Under the pieces are notes generated by a model that did no database searches, was not told the DNA's origin, and saw only the letters and a list, made by a program, of their open reading frames with translations. The translations under genes and the position numbers were made by a program. A DNA stretch of 64,000 nucleotides from Psychromonas algarum (GTDB lineage: Bacteria > Pseudomonadota > Gammaproteobacteria > Enterobacterales > Psychromonadaceae), in assembly GCF_004376845.1 (NCBI RefSeq), contig NZ_SNUW01000007.1:1-64000 (forward strand). The letters are read 5' to 3'. This document shows, piece after piece, positions 38,302 to 48,026 of this stretch. Within the stretch, counting starts at the first letter, position 1, and every line of letters begins with the position of its first letter.

Positions 38302-38994
38302 TTACAAAAAAGAAAGAAAAGCAAAAGAAAACTGAGCAACTTTTTCACAAAAGCTATAACCCTTTCCATGCACTGTTTGAATATGTAATTTAGAAAGTCC
38401 CGCATTCAGCATTTTGCGGCGAATATTACTAATATGAACATCTAAATTTCGATCAAAGGTGGAAAGTTCTTTTTTAAGCACCTTTTTTTGTAGTGTTGCT
38501 TTAGAAACAATATCACCATTATTTTTACTCAAATATTGCACTAATAATTGTTCCGTTTCCGTGAGTGGCAAACGAGATATTTTAAAAGAAAATTGCTGGC
38601 TGCAATGTTGGAAAGCTAAACGTTTTTTTTCTAAAGTTATACGTCGCAATAAAGCATCAATATGTACGAGTAGAGACTTATTAGAATAAGGCTTGATCAT
38701 GTATTGATCTGCCCCAGCTTGTAATCCATCAATAGCATTTATTTCATCTTTTTCTGAGGTTAAAAATAAAATAGGAATAGCAAAACGTTGGCTGATTGAT
38801 TCTATTAATTGCAGCATTACTTGAGGTGTAGAACAATGATCTAATAGGATCAAGTCAGCATCACATTGTTGAAGATAATTTAATACTTTCTCATGCTCAT
38901 TAACATAAGTAACTTGATGTGAAGTTTTATTAAAAGCTTGGATTAATAATTGTTTATTTTGTACATCATTATTAACCACGACAATATGTGACAT
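38302..38994 (-). CDS. Orphan OmpR-type response regulator with an atypical receiver
   Basis: From ATG 38994 the protein is 230 residues. The receiver keeps the phospho-acceptor position D52 (LILLDHC), T79 and K101 (YMIKPY), but the usual acidic pair near residue 8 reads NN (VVVNNDVQ). A winged-helix domain follows (about 130-220: LSKNNGDIVSK...LDVHISNIRRKM...VHGKGYSF). No histidine kinase is adjacent. A good Fur box lies 20 bp upstream, and the next genes on the same strand are the metal-uptake locus. It may regulate that locus. The longer frame from 39012 adds six residues. Confidence 0.85.
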   Translation of the reverse strand: MSHIVVVNNDVQNKQLLIQAFNKTSHQVTYVNEHEKVLNYLQQCDADLILLDHCSTPQVMLQLIESISQRFAIPILFLTSEKDEINAIDGLQAGADQYMIKPYSNKSLLVHIDALLRRITLEKKRLAFQHCSQQFSFKISRLPLTETEQLLVQYLSKNNGDIVSKATLQKKVLKKELSTFDRNLDVHISNIRRKMLNAGLSKLHIQTVHGKGYSFCEKVAQFSFAFLSFL

Positions 38995-39013
38995 AACTAC
39001 TCTAAAAAACAAA

Positions 39014-39028
39014 TGATAATGATTCTCA
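39014..39028 (-). promoter_or_regulatory. Fur box upstream of the orphan regulator
   Basis: TGATAATGATTCTCA matches the 7-1-7 Fur motif except for one base in the right half (plus-strand reading). It sits 20 bp upstream of the regulator start codon. Confidence 0.75.
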
Positions 39029-39071
39029 TTGTACTTTAAAGCATTAATAATTCAAACAAATAAATGAAAGA

Positions 39072-39104
39072 TAATTTGTCACATAACAATTATGAGACAA
39101 ATTA
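39072..39104 (-). terminator. leuA terminator
   Basis: TAATTTGTC and GACAAATTA form a perfect 9-bp stem, and inside it CATAA and TTATG pair around a short loop. The minus-strand tail TCTTTCATTTATTTG is T-rich. Confidence 0.75.
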
Positions 39105-39121
39105 CCAATCAAAAAACACAA

Positions 39122-40861
39122 TTAAGCAATAAGCGCAGTAGGTGCCACCTCTTTTATATCAATATCACTACGTCCTAATGCATTTAATACTGCTTGCATT
39201 GATGCGGTAACAATATCAACACAATGAGCGGCGGCACAATAACGACTGCCTTTAATACTGATTTGTACATACGCCATAGCTTCGGCCTGTTCATTTTCAG
39301 CACCCGCTATACTCGGCAATGCATGCTCATTGTAATCAAGTAACACAATATCGTGGCCAATTGTTTCACTTAATCCTTTTACAAATGCATCTAACACCCC
39401 TTTGCCTTGGCCAGTTAATTCAACAATAGAGGTATCGAATTGTAATTCGGCAGATAAAGTATCTACGCTACCTTCACGGCTAAGTTGGTAATTACTAATA
39501 TTAGGCGCATGTTTAGGGTTTAAGTAAGTTGTTGAAAAAATATGATGAATAGCTTCTGAACCTACTTCAGATTCACTTTGCTCAGCATGTGTTTGAATAT
39601 GAGGACTAAAATCAACTTGCATCCAGCGAGGCATTTGAATGCCATAATCTTGCTCAAGTACGTAAGCTACCCCGCCTTTACCAGATTGACTATTAATACG
39701 GATCACTTGTTGATAAGTTCGTCCTAAATCGCGTGGATCAATTGGTAAATAAGCCACTTGCCAATGTGCATCAGGATCAACTTTACGTTGTTCTGCATCG
39801 ATGCTCATACATTTATTAATCGCATCTTGATGACTACCAGAAAAAGCAGCAAAAACTAACTCTCCTGCATAAGCATGACGAGGGTGAACAGCTAATTGAG
39901 TACAACGTTCAACGGTGGCAATAATTCTATCCATATCTGAAAAATTTAATTCAGGATCAATACCTTGGCTATAGATATTCATGGCCATAGTCACGATATC
40001 CATATTACCAGTACGCTCACCATTACCTAATAATGTACCTTCGATCCTATCAGCTCCAGCTAATACGCCTAGCTCCGCAGCAGCAACACCACAACCTCGG
40101 TCATTATGAGTATGTAAGCTAATTTTCACTGAATCTCGATGACTAATATTGTCATTAATCCATTCAATTTGGTCTGCATAAACATTAGGTGTCGACACTT
40201 CGACAGTGGCAGGTAAATTTATAATAACTTTATTTTCTGGCGTTGGTTGCCAAACAGCAATCACTGCATCACATACTTCAAGCGCATAATCCATTTCCGT
40301 ACCGGTAAAACTTTCTGGTGAATATTGGAAAGACCAACGTGTTTCAGGTTGTGCTGCAGCCATCTCTTTTACCCACAGTGCACCTTGAGTTGCAATGCTT
40401 TTAATTTCTTCTGTAGATTTTTTAAAAACTTGTTCACGTTGTACTGTAGAAGTTGAATTATATAAGTGAACAATCGCTTTTTTAGCGCCTTTTAATGCTT
40501 CAAAGCTACGTGCAATTAATGGCTCTCTTGCCTGAGTTAACACTTGAATAGTGACATCATCAGGAATTAAATCTTGCTCGATCAATTGACGTACAAAATC
40601 AAAGTCTGGTGCTGAGGCAGCTGGGAATCCAACTTCAATTTCTTTAAAGCCGACATCAACTAATAGCTTAAACATTTCTAGTTTTTGGCTAGGACTCATC
40701 GGTTCAATAAGAGCTTGATTGCCATCTCTTAAATCAACACTACACCAGTCCGGAGCAGTACTGATAATTTGATTAGGCCAACGTCTATCCGTTTTTTGAA
40801 TAGGTGTAAAAGCACGGTATTTTTTGTGATTAAACTGAGATGTTTGAGTATTAACTGACAT
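39122..40861 (-). CDS. leuA: 2-isopropylmalate synthase, long (LeuA2) type
   Basis: LeuA condenses acetyl-CoA with 2-ketoisovalerate, the first step of leucine synthesis. The 579 residues are the longer LeuA2 form: catalytic DLRDGNQALIEPMS, SLHTHNDRGCGVAAAELGVLAGADRIEGTLLGNGERTGN (read as separate motifs), a linker, and the C-terminal regulatory domain that binds leucine. ATG 40861 has GGGA seven bases upstream; ATG 40867 would leave only two bases. No leuBCD follows, so the other leucine genes must be elsewhere. A leucine-rich leader peptide and three hairpins lie upstream. Confidence 0.94.
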   Translation of the reverse strand: MSVNTQTSQFNHKKYRAFTPIQKTDRRWPNQIISTAPDWCSVDLRDGNQALIEPMSPSQKLEMFKLLVDVGFKEIEVGFPAASAPDFDFVRQLIEQDLIPDDVTIQVLTQAREPLIARSFEALKGAKKAIVHLYNSTSTVQREQVFKKSTEEIKSIATQGALWVKEMAAAQPETRWSFQYSPESFTGTEMDYALEVCDAVIAVWQPTPENKVIINLPATVEVSTPNVYADQIEWINDNISHRDSVKISLHTHNDRGCGVAAAELGVLAGADRIEGTLLGNGERTGNMDIVTMAMNIYSQGIDPELNFSDMDRIIATVERCTQLAVHPRHAYAGELVFAAFSGSHQDAINKCMSIDAEQRKVDPDAHWQVAYLPIDPRDLGRTYQQVIRINSQSGKGGVAYVLEQDYGIQMPRWMQVDFSPHIQTHAEQSESEVGSEAIHHIFSTTYLNPKHAPNISNYQLSREGSVDTLSAELQFDTSIVELTGQGKGVLDAFVKGLSETIGHDIVLLDYNEHALPSIAGAENEQAEAMAYVQISIKGSRYCAAAHCVDIVTASMQAVLNALGRSDIDIKEVAPTALIA

Positions 40862-40933
40862 AAGCATTTCCCTAAAACTATTTCTGATTTGCCATGCAGT
40901 GGCTTTCAGGTGTTTGTCATACGATAAAGTAAT

Positions 40934-40975
40934 AATGTTGAGTAATAATATCGGGTAATATCATCACTCAACATT
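40934..40975 (-). promoter_or_regulatory. leuA leader hairpin 3, candidate attenuator terminator
   Basis: AATGTTGAGT and ACTCAACATT form a perfect 10-bp stem that extends to about 18 bp through two G-U pairs, with a TACCCG loop region. The minus-strand tail ATTACTTTAT is only moderately T-rich. It lies 73 bp upstream of the leuA start. Confidence 0.6.
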
Positions 40976-40976
40976 G

Positions 40977-40995
40977 CTTCATTAATTTAATGAAG
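40977..40995 (-). promoter_or_regulatory. leuA leader hairpin 2
   Basis: CTTCATTAA and TTAATGAAG are perfectly complementary around one base. Its CATTAA and TTAATG arms can also pair with arms of hairpin 1, as required for alternative folding in attenuation. Confidence 0.55.
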
Positions 40996-41001
40996 TAGGA
41001 T

Positions 41002-41040
41002 CCTTTAATGGTTATTCTCTGGTTAAGGTAGCATTAAAGG
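41002..41040 (-). promoter_or_regulatory. leuA leader hairpin 1, overlapping the leader peptide
   Basis: On the minus strand CCTTTAATG (41032-41040) and CATTAAAGG (41002-41010) form a perfect 9-bp stem. The 5' arm lies inside the leader-peptide codons Pro-Leu-Met, so a stalled ribosome would mask it. Confidence 0.6.
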
Positions 41041-41061
41041 ATCAGCAAGTTGGCTCAGCAT
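41023..41061 (-). CDS. leuL: Leucine-rich leader peptide of leuA
   Basis: The 12-codon ORF encodes MLSQLADPLMLP, with four leucines (CTG, CTT, TTA, CTA), and ends in TAA inside the first leader hairpin. A run of six G lies 13 bases before the ATG. Position, Leu content and overlap with alternative hairpins are those of an amino-acid attenuator leader. The sequence is unlike E. coli LeuL, so the assignment rests on architecture. Confidence 0.6.
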   Translation of the reverse strand: MLSQLADPLMLP

Positions 41062-41238
41062 GGTAAGATTATTGCCCCCCATTTCCGGTTAGAAACTTCG
41101 CTCGCTATCCATGGTGAAACTATAATCCCTTTTGTATAGGGAATGGTTGCAAAGTCACTTCTAAAAATGCAGTATAATGCAACAAATAACTACTATTAAA
41201 CAAATTAATAGCGATTAAAACCAAGTGTAAGATTAACT

Positions 41239-41715
41239 ATGCAACCAATCATTAAATTAGATCGAATTGATAAGCAAATACTGCAACTAATGCAAGCAAA
41301 TGCGCGTATTAGTAATTTAGAATTAGCAGACAGTATCGGTTTATCCCCAACCCCCTGTTCTCGACGAGTTAAACGTTTGGAAGAATCAGGTATTATCGAT
41401 AAACATGTCACCTTATTAAAATCATCTGCATTAGGGTTAAACTTAACAGCTATGCTTGGTATCAGTATGGATCGCCATACTCCTGAGCGTTTTGATAATT
41501 TTGAAGCCGCTGTAAGTGCAATGCCTGAAGTATTAGAATGTTTAATTGTAACCGGTCAATCTGCAGATTTTTTATTAAAAGTGGTTGTTAAAGATATGCA
41601 ACATTACGAACGTTTTTTACTTGGGCAATTAACTAAATTAGAAGGTGTAACAGGTGTTCATTCTAGTTTTGTGTTAAGAGAAGTGATCAAAAAAACGGCG
41701 TTACCACTCGATTAA
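41239..41715 (+). CDS. Lrp/AsnC-family transcriptional regulator
   Basis: The 158 residues have the N-terminal AsnC helix-turn-helix (IDKQILQLMQANARISNLELADSIGLSPTPCSRRVKRLE as successive motifs) and the C-terminal RAM ligand-binding domain. It is divergent from leuA across the leader region. Members sense amino acids such as leucine, so it might also act on leuA, though this is inference. It is shorter in detail and different from global Lrp, so I give no symbol. Confidence 0.92.
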   Translation: MQPIIKLDRIDKQILQLMQANARISNLELADSIGLSPTPCSRRVKRLEESGIIDKHVTLLKSSALGLNLTAMLGISMDRHTPERFDNFEAAVSAMPEVLECLIVTGQSADFLLKVVVKDMQHYERFLLGQLTKLEGVTGVHSSFVLREVIKKTALPLD

Positions 41716-41742
41716 AAAGAACTAAATAAAAGGACAAACCAG

Positions 41743-42414
41743 ATGTCAGTAAAAAACTTAGAGCGAATTGTGATTGAACCAGCTACTAGCGCAACTAGTT
41801 GTGTTATTTGGCTACATGGTTTAGGTGATTCAGGCGCTGGTTTCTCCCCTATTGTTCCAGTATTGAAACTGCCTAAAAACCACAGCATTCGTTTTGTTTT
41901 TCCACACGCGCCAGAACAAGCAGTCACTCTAAATCAAGGTGCAGTAATGCGTTCATGGTACGACATTAAAAGTATGGATTTACATAATAGAGCGGATATA
42001 GCAGGTGTACTTGACTCTGAACAAGCGATTCATGCACTAATTCAAGAACAGCTTAATAGTGGCATTAATAGCGACAGTATTATTCTCGCGGGTTTCAGTC
42101 AAGGTGGTGTAATGAGTTTATTTACAGGACTTAGATACCCACAAAAACTAGCCGGCATTTTAGCAATGTCATGTTATTTACCTAATGGCGATCAATTACC
42201 ACTACAGCTAAGTGCGACTAATAAACATACACCTATTTTGCAACATCATGGCGAGCAAGATGACGTTGTTCCATTTAGCGCAGGGCAAATGGCAAATCAA
42301 TTACTGCTAGAAAATGGTTATCAAACTCAATGGACAAGCTATGCAATGGGTCACACGGTTGTCATGGAACAATTAGAAGAAATTTCAACGTGGATTCAGG
42401 ATGTTCTAAAATAA
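41743..42414 (+). CDS. Phospholipase/carboxylesterase-family hydrolase
   Basis: The 223-residue alpha/beta-hydrolase has WLHGLGDSGAGF, the nucleophile elbow GFSQGG (S119), aspartate in GEQDDVVPF (about 173) and histidine in MGHTV (about 204). This is the carboxylesterase / acyl-protein thioesterase family (YpfH/EstB-like). It lies 27 bp after the Lrp-type gene and may be co-transcribed. Natural substrate unknown. Confidence 0.9.
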   Translation: MSVKNLERIVIEPATSATSCVIWLHGLGDSGAGFSPIVPVLKLPKNHSIRFVFPHAPEQAVTLNQGAVMRSWYDIKSMDLHNRADIAGVLDSEQAIHALIQEQLNSGINSDSIILAGFSQGGVMSLFTGLRYPQKLAGILAMSCYLPNGDQLPLQLSATNKHTPILQHHGEQDDVVPFSAGQMANQLLLENGYQTQWTSYAMGHTVVMEQLEEISTWIQDVLK

Positions 42415-42543
42415 GACTTCCCGTTATTTAATGGCAATAAACGCCTTTGCATAATTTAGTTTTATTGAACATTTTGCAACTAAATAAGTGTTCTAGATAA
42501 GCATCAGGGAATTAGGCACCTGGAAAGTTCGGCGAAAACAGGG

Positions 42544-42583
42544 TATTAAGCTTGTAATCAACTCTCTCATTACAAGCTTAATA
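42544..42583. terminator. Long perfect hairpin between convergent genes
   Basis: TATTAAGCTTGTAAT and ATTACAAGCTTAATA form a perfect 15-bp stem with a 10-base loop, located between two convergent genes. No strong T tail is present on either strand. Confidence 0.5.
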
Positions 42584-42625
42584 ATTAAATAACTTACTTA
42601 GAGTGGTATAAAGCAGACATTTCAA

Positions 42626-43228
42626 TTAGCAGTGTATTTTTTGCCAAGTATACTCCATTTGCCTAGCTGTTTTTTCACCCAAGTTAAGTGTTGAAGTGGT
42701 TCCAGTTAAAGTCGGCAAAACAGAAACTAAATGCAAGGTCATATCAATACCAGCAGATATTCCTCCAGAGGTAGTATACTTACCATCACAAACCCAACGT
42801 TTATTATCAACAACCTGTAATGTCGGATAGCCTACTTTTAAATCATCAATATCTTCCCAGTGTGTGGTAACAGATAAACCATTAAGCAGTCCCGCTTCTG
42901 CTAATAAAAATGCACCGGTACATACTGACAGCGTTTGTTTCGTTAAGGTATCAGTTTTCTTGATCCACTCGATCACCTTTGTTTTCTTCATTTCTTCAGT
43001 ATGAATTCCCCCCACTACGATTAAAACATCAATGGCAGGATGATCATCAAATGTATAATGCGGTTTAACTAAAAAACCACCACGAGCACTAACTAAGGCA
43101 TCAGATTCGCCAACAAAAAAAATATTCCAATCATTACCCGCTATTCTTTTTGCTGTGCTTAATACTTCATATGGACCAGAGAAATCTAAAACTTCTGCAT
43201 TTTCATAAAGGTATATGGCAATATTCAT
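42626..43228 (-). CDS. DJ-1/PfpI-family protein (isonitrile-hydratase-like)
   Basis: The 200-residue protein has the DJ-1 superfamily nucleophile cysteine C103 in LSVCTGAFLLAEAGLL, after VVVGGIHTEEM, and a short TTHWEDIDDL motif. In this subfamily (PfpI/InhA-like, related to AraC-type N-terminal domains) activities include isonitrile hydration or glyoxal-related functions, but no substrate can be assigned. It is separate from the LysR gene downstream in coordinate order, on the same strand. Confidence 0.85.
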   Translation of the reverse strand: MNIAIYLYENAEVLDFSGPYEVLSTAKRIAGNDWNIFFVGESDALVSARGGFLVKPHYTFDDHPAIDVLIVVGGIHTEEMKKTKVIEWIKKTDTLTKQTLSVCTGAFLLAEAGLLNGLSVTTHWEDIDDLKVGYPTLQVVDNKRWVCDGKYTTSGGISAGIDMTLHLVSVLPTLTGTTSTLNLGEKTARQMEYTWQKIHC

Positions 43229-43339
43229 TGTTGCTCCTTGTCTCGTTTAAATATTTAAAATACTAAATATAAGTAGTCAATAAGTCGTTAACTATTAGCA
43301 ATAGTTGTATGCCCACAGGTTCAAGCATGGTCTATAAAT

Positions 43340-44206
43340 TTATTGAAGATGCGCAGCTAGATGATCAATCAGTAAACGGATTTTTGGTGATAAATAACGA
43401 TTTTGAGGGTACACAGCCCATATACCCTCTGCAGGTTCTCTAAACTGATCTAATATCGTCATTAATTGTCCCGACTCAATATATGACTGCACGTAATAAT
43501 CAGGCAATTGCACAATACCGATATCCTTTAACGCTGCATCAACTAGCGCCATACCACTATTACAGCGTAAATTCCCCTTTACTCTTAAGCTCTTCTCTTT
43601 ACCAGATTCAATAAAGCGCCAATAGTCTCTAGTGCCTAATAAGCAATTATGCTGTTTCAATTCTGATACAGAATGAGCTTCTCCATATTTTTGTAAATAA
43701 GCTTCTGAAGCACACACATAATTAGATCGTTGGCTTAACTGTTTTGCGATTAAAGTAGAATCTTGTAGTTGCCCTAATCGAATAGCCACATCAAACCCAC
43801 CATCAATCAAATCAACTCTATGATTAGTTAATTCAGTGGTCACTTCAATATCGCTATACAAAGATACAAAGTCATTCACTAAGGGTAATATTTTTTGTTC
43901 ACCATAGGTTACCGGTGCGGTTAGTTTTATTTTCCCTTGTGGACTACTCTGTAGGTTGCTAATGGCTTGCTCAGCAATATCTAAGCCATCTAATAGATTG
44001 CGGCAATGCTGATAAAATAACTGCGCTTCCTGGGTTAATGAGACCTTACGTGTGGTACGGTAGAATAATTTAACCTGCAAGCGCTTTTCTAATGCACTAA
44101 TTTGACGGCTTACTTGTGCCGTTGATAAATTAAGATTTTTAGCTGCTAATGAAAAGCTGTGAGTTTCAGCGACAGCAACAAACTCATTAATGCCTTGCCA
44201 TTTCAT
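43340..44206 (-). CDS. LysR-family regulator divergent from frmA
   Basis: The 288 residues from ATG 44206 (AGGTGG six bases upstream) contain a LysR helix-turn-helix (SLAAKNLNLSTAQVSRQISALEKRL) and a substrate-binding domain. Divergent placement before frmA-fghA suggests it controls formaldehyde detoxification, as similar LysR genes do in other gammaproteobacteria. GTG 44215 would add three residues. Confidence 0.9.
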   Translation of the reverse strand: MKWQGINEFVAVAETHSFSLAAKNLNLSTAQVSRQISALEKRLQVKLFYRTTRKVSLTQEAQLFYQHCRNLLDGLDIAEQAISNLQSSPQGKIKLTAPVTYGEQKILPLVNDFVSLYSDIEVTTELTNHRVDLIDGGFDVAIRLGQLQDSTLIAKQLSQRSNYVCASEAYLQKYGEAHSVSELKQHNCLLGTRDYWRFIESGKEKSLRVKGNLRCNSGMALVDAALKDIGIVQLPDYYVQSYIESGQLMTILDQFREPAEGIWAVYPQNRYLSPKIRLLIDHLAAHLQ

Positions 44207-44240
44207 TGTTACCACCTAGTAAAAGTAATTTTCATTTTAG

Positions 44241-45443
<1,203 letters not shown>

Positions 45444-45469
45444 TCTCCCAACTTAATAAATTAAAAGAC

Positions 45470-45508
45470 AACTCTTGCAGTTCAAACCACGATGCGAGAG
45501 TTTTGTTT
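45470..45508 (+). terminator. Hairpin between frmA and fghA
   Basis: AACTCTTGC and GCGAGAGTT pair with one G-U and are followed by TTGTTT. It may act as a partial terminator between the two genes. Confidence 0.55.
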
Positions 45509-45528
45509 AATATCGATAAGGAAAACTT

Positions 45529-46386
45529 ATGATCCTTGAAAGCATTAGCAGTAATAAATTATTTGAAGGCTGGCATAAACAATACACACACCCTTCTCAA
45601 ATATTAAATTGTAAAATGCGTTTTGCCATCTATTTACCCCCTCAAGCTTCTAGCACAAATCCTGTTCCTGTTATGTATTGGTTATCTGGTTTAACCTGTA
45701 GCGATGAGAACTTTATGCAAAAAGCAGGTGCACAAAAGTTAGCCGCCAAATTAGGCATCGCAATTGTTGCACCCGATACAAGTCCGCGTGGTAAAGGTGT
45801 AGCAGATGATGAAAATCAAGCTTATGATTTAGGGGTAGGTGCAGGGTTTTATGTGAATGCAACACAAGCGCCGTGGAACAAACATTATCAAATGTATGAT
45901 TATATCGTTAACGAGTTACCCGCTTTAATTGAAGCTAATTTTCCCGTCACTAAACAACGTGTGATCAGCGGACATTCAATGGGTGGCCATGGCGCGTTAA
46001 CCATTGGTTTACGTAACCCAGATTTATACCAATCCATTAGCGCATTTAGTCCAATTTGTAATCCAATTAATTGCCCATGGGGACAAAAAGCCTTGTCTGC
46101 ATATTTAGGTGAGAATAGAGACGATTGGAAAGCCTATGACAGTTGTGAATTACTAGCAAAAACAAAACAACATCAAGCGATTTTAATTGATCAAGGTAGT
46201 AACGATTCATTTTTACAAGAACAGTTAAAACCAGACAATTTGCTTGCCGTCGCTAACTCAGAATTGAATAACTTCACACTTAATATACGTGAAGGTTACG
46301 ACCATAGTTATTATTTCATCAGTAGTTATATTGAATCACATTTGCAGTTTCATGCTAAAAATTTAGGGTTAACTACACAAAACTAA
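45529..46386 (+). CDS. fghA: S-formylglutathione hydrolase
   Basis: The enzyme hydrolyses S-formylglutathione to formate and glutathione. The 285-residue alpha/beta-hydrolase has the nucleophile S150 in SGHSMGGHGAL, WLSGLTCSDENF, PRGKGV near the oxyanion region and the late catalytic GYDHSYYFI histidine. It follows frmA after 85 bp and completes formaldehyde detoxification. Confidence 0.95.
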   Translation: MILESISSNKLFEGWHKQYTHPSQILNCKMRFAIYLPPQASSTNPVPVMYWLSGLTCSDENFMQKAGAQKLAAKLGIAIVAPDTSPRGKGVADDENQAYDLGVGAGFYVNATQAPWNKHYQMYDYIVNELPALIEANFPVTKQRVISGHSMGGHGALTIGLRNPDLYQSISAFSPICNPINCPWGQKALSAYLGENRDDWKAYDSCELLAKTKQHQAILIDQGSNDSFLQEQLKPDNLLAVANSELNNFTLNIREGYDHSYYFISSYIESHLQFHAKNLGLTTQN

Positions 46387-46629
46387 CCAATTAGTATTAG
46401 AACCTTCGTCACAATAATTTTTAAAACGACGTTTTACTACTGTGATATACTGACAAAACTTAACGTACATTTGCTATATCGCGCATAACGTTCTGTTATA
46501 AAGAATGAATAAACTTTGGATTATTAAAAGCAATTAATGAAGGTAGCCTTTTTAAACTAGGGTTACCTTTACCCTACTTATATTTATTTCTACGCTTTAA
46601 TCCAGAGTATTTTACGTCTACCTACTATC

Positions 46630-48006
46630 ATGCGATGGTTTATGAAACTTTCAAAAAAAATATTATTACATAATGCTTCTCTTGCCTGGCCAATGACCTG
46701 CAATGCAATTCTAATGCAATCAGTGACCATCATTGACTTGCTGCTAATTGCTTCATTAGGTGATTCTCCAGTCGCAGCTTATGGTATTGCAGGTGCAATT
46801 GTTGCGTTTATTTTAGGGATCCAATTTGCTATCGCAAATGGTACGCAGCTTGTGCTTTCAAGAGCAGTCGGGGCTGGTGACAAAAAAAATATTGGCTTAG
46901 TTATGTCATCCGCTTGGGTAACTAATCTAGGTTTTTCAGTATTTGCCTTAGTCACTTTACTCATTATTGGCAGCCCTCTTATTGATGCCATTGCTCATAA
47001 CCCTCTTGTTTCATCTGAAGCCCAAAGCTATGTCAACGTTGCTTTATTATTGCTTCTATTTTCTTCAGTTTCACAAGTCATTGTGGTTTATTTTAATGCC
47101 ACGAAAAAAACACGCATCCCATTATATGGCTTCATGATCGAAATACCATGTAATATTGTATGCAGCTATGTGCTTATTTATGGCATGTGGGGGGCGCCTG
47201 AACTAGGATTGGCAGGCGCTGCTTGGGGAAGTGTGATCGCCATTATTATTCGTCTAACTTACTTAACTTACAGTTTTAACAAAGAAAGAATAAAGGGACT
47301 GGTTAGCGGATTCACTGTGGTTAGTAAAGCTTCTATTATCGAGCATATTCAAGAAGTTGTGCCAATCGTCGCAAATTTTATGGTGTTATTAACAGGATTA
47401 CTATTATTCCAAATGTTGTTTGCTCAACTTCCTGTTGAATCCTACGCGGCCATAACATTAGTTTTACCTTGGATTAAAATAGGTTCGATGTTTGCAAATA
47501 CTTGGGCACAAGCAAGTACCATTTTGGTGAGCCAGTATATTGGGCAAAAAGAATACAAGAAAATCCCCGAATTTATCGCGCAATCATTAATGGTCACCCG
47601 GATTATTTCCGTATTTATCATGATGCTGTTTTTTGCATTCAGTGAGTTAGCACATTTAATCTACCCCAACCTATCAGCAGTCACATTAGCTGCATTAGCA
47701 ACTATTGCACCGGTTTATATTATTCTGCCGTTGATCCGTACTAATAATATGTTTTGCGGCAATATGATCCGAGCAATGGGAGATAGTTATTTAATTGTAC
47801 GTGTGAACATCATTACACAATGGGTGATATCTTTACCGTTATGCGCACTGATGATCTACCTTGGTGCTCCGTTGTATGTGGTGTTTGGTATTATGTTATT
47901 TGATGAAATATTAAAATTTCAACCATTCAGAAATACCCTACAAAAACGTTTAGATAGTTATGAAAAAACGGCAAAAATAGAGACAGTAGCAAAACCAGCA
48001 GAGTAG
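46630..48006 (+). CDS. MATE-family multidrug efflux protein
   Basis: The 458-residue inner-membrane protein has twelve hydrophobic helices in two MATE halves, with GIAGAIVAFILGIQFAIANGTQLVLSRAVGAG in the first and the matching region SQYIGQKEYKKI in the second. Such transporters export cationic drugs or metabolites with Na+ or H+. ATG 46630 or ATG 46642 is the start; neither has a clear ribosome site. It is followed by a hairpin shared with the convergent gene. Confidence 0.88.
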   Translation: MRWFMKLSKKILLHNASLAWPMTCNAILMQSVTIIDLLLIASLGDSPVAAYGIAGAIVAFILGIQFAIANGTQLVLSRAVGAGDKKNIGLVMSSAWVTNLGFSVFALVTLLIIGSPLIDAIAHNPLVSSEAQSYVNVALLLLLFSSVSQVIVVYFNATKKTRIPLYGFMIEIPCNIVCSYVLIYGMWGAPELGLAGAAWGSVIAIIIRLTYLTYSFNKERIKGLVSGFTVVSKASIIEHIQEVVPIVANFMVLLTGLLLFQMLFAQLPVESYAAITLVLPWIKIGSMFANTWAQASTILVSQYIGQKEYKKIPEFIAQSLMVTRIISVFIMMLFFAFSELAHLIYPNLSAVTLAALATIAPVYIILPLIRTNNMFCGNMIRAMGDSYLIVRVNIITQWVISLPLCALMIYLGAPLYVVFGIMLFDEILKFQPFRNTLQKRLDSYEKTAKIETVAKPAE

Positions 48007-48026
48007 GAAGGACAAAGCCTTAGGTC

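Noticed and set aside
42420-42540. A tRNA or structured RNA in the gap after the esterase gene
   Set aside because: No cloverleaf, TTC loop or acceptor stem could be built; only the hairpin at 42544-42583 is clear.
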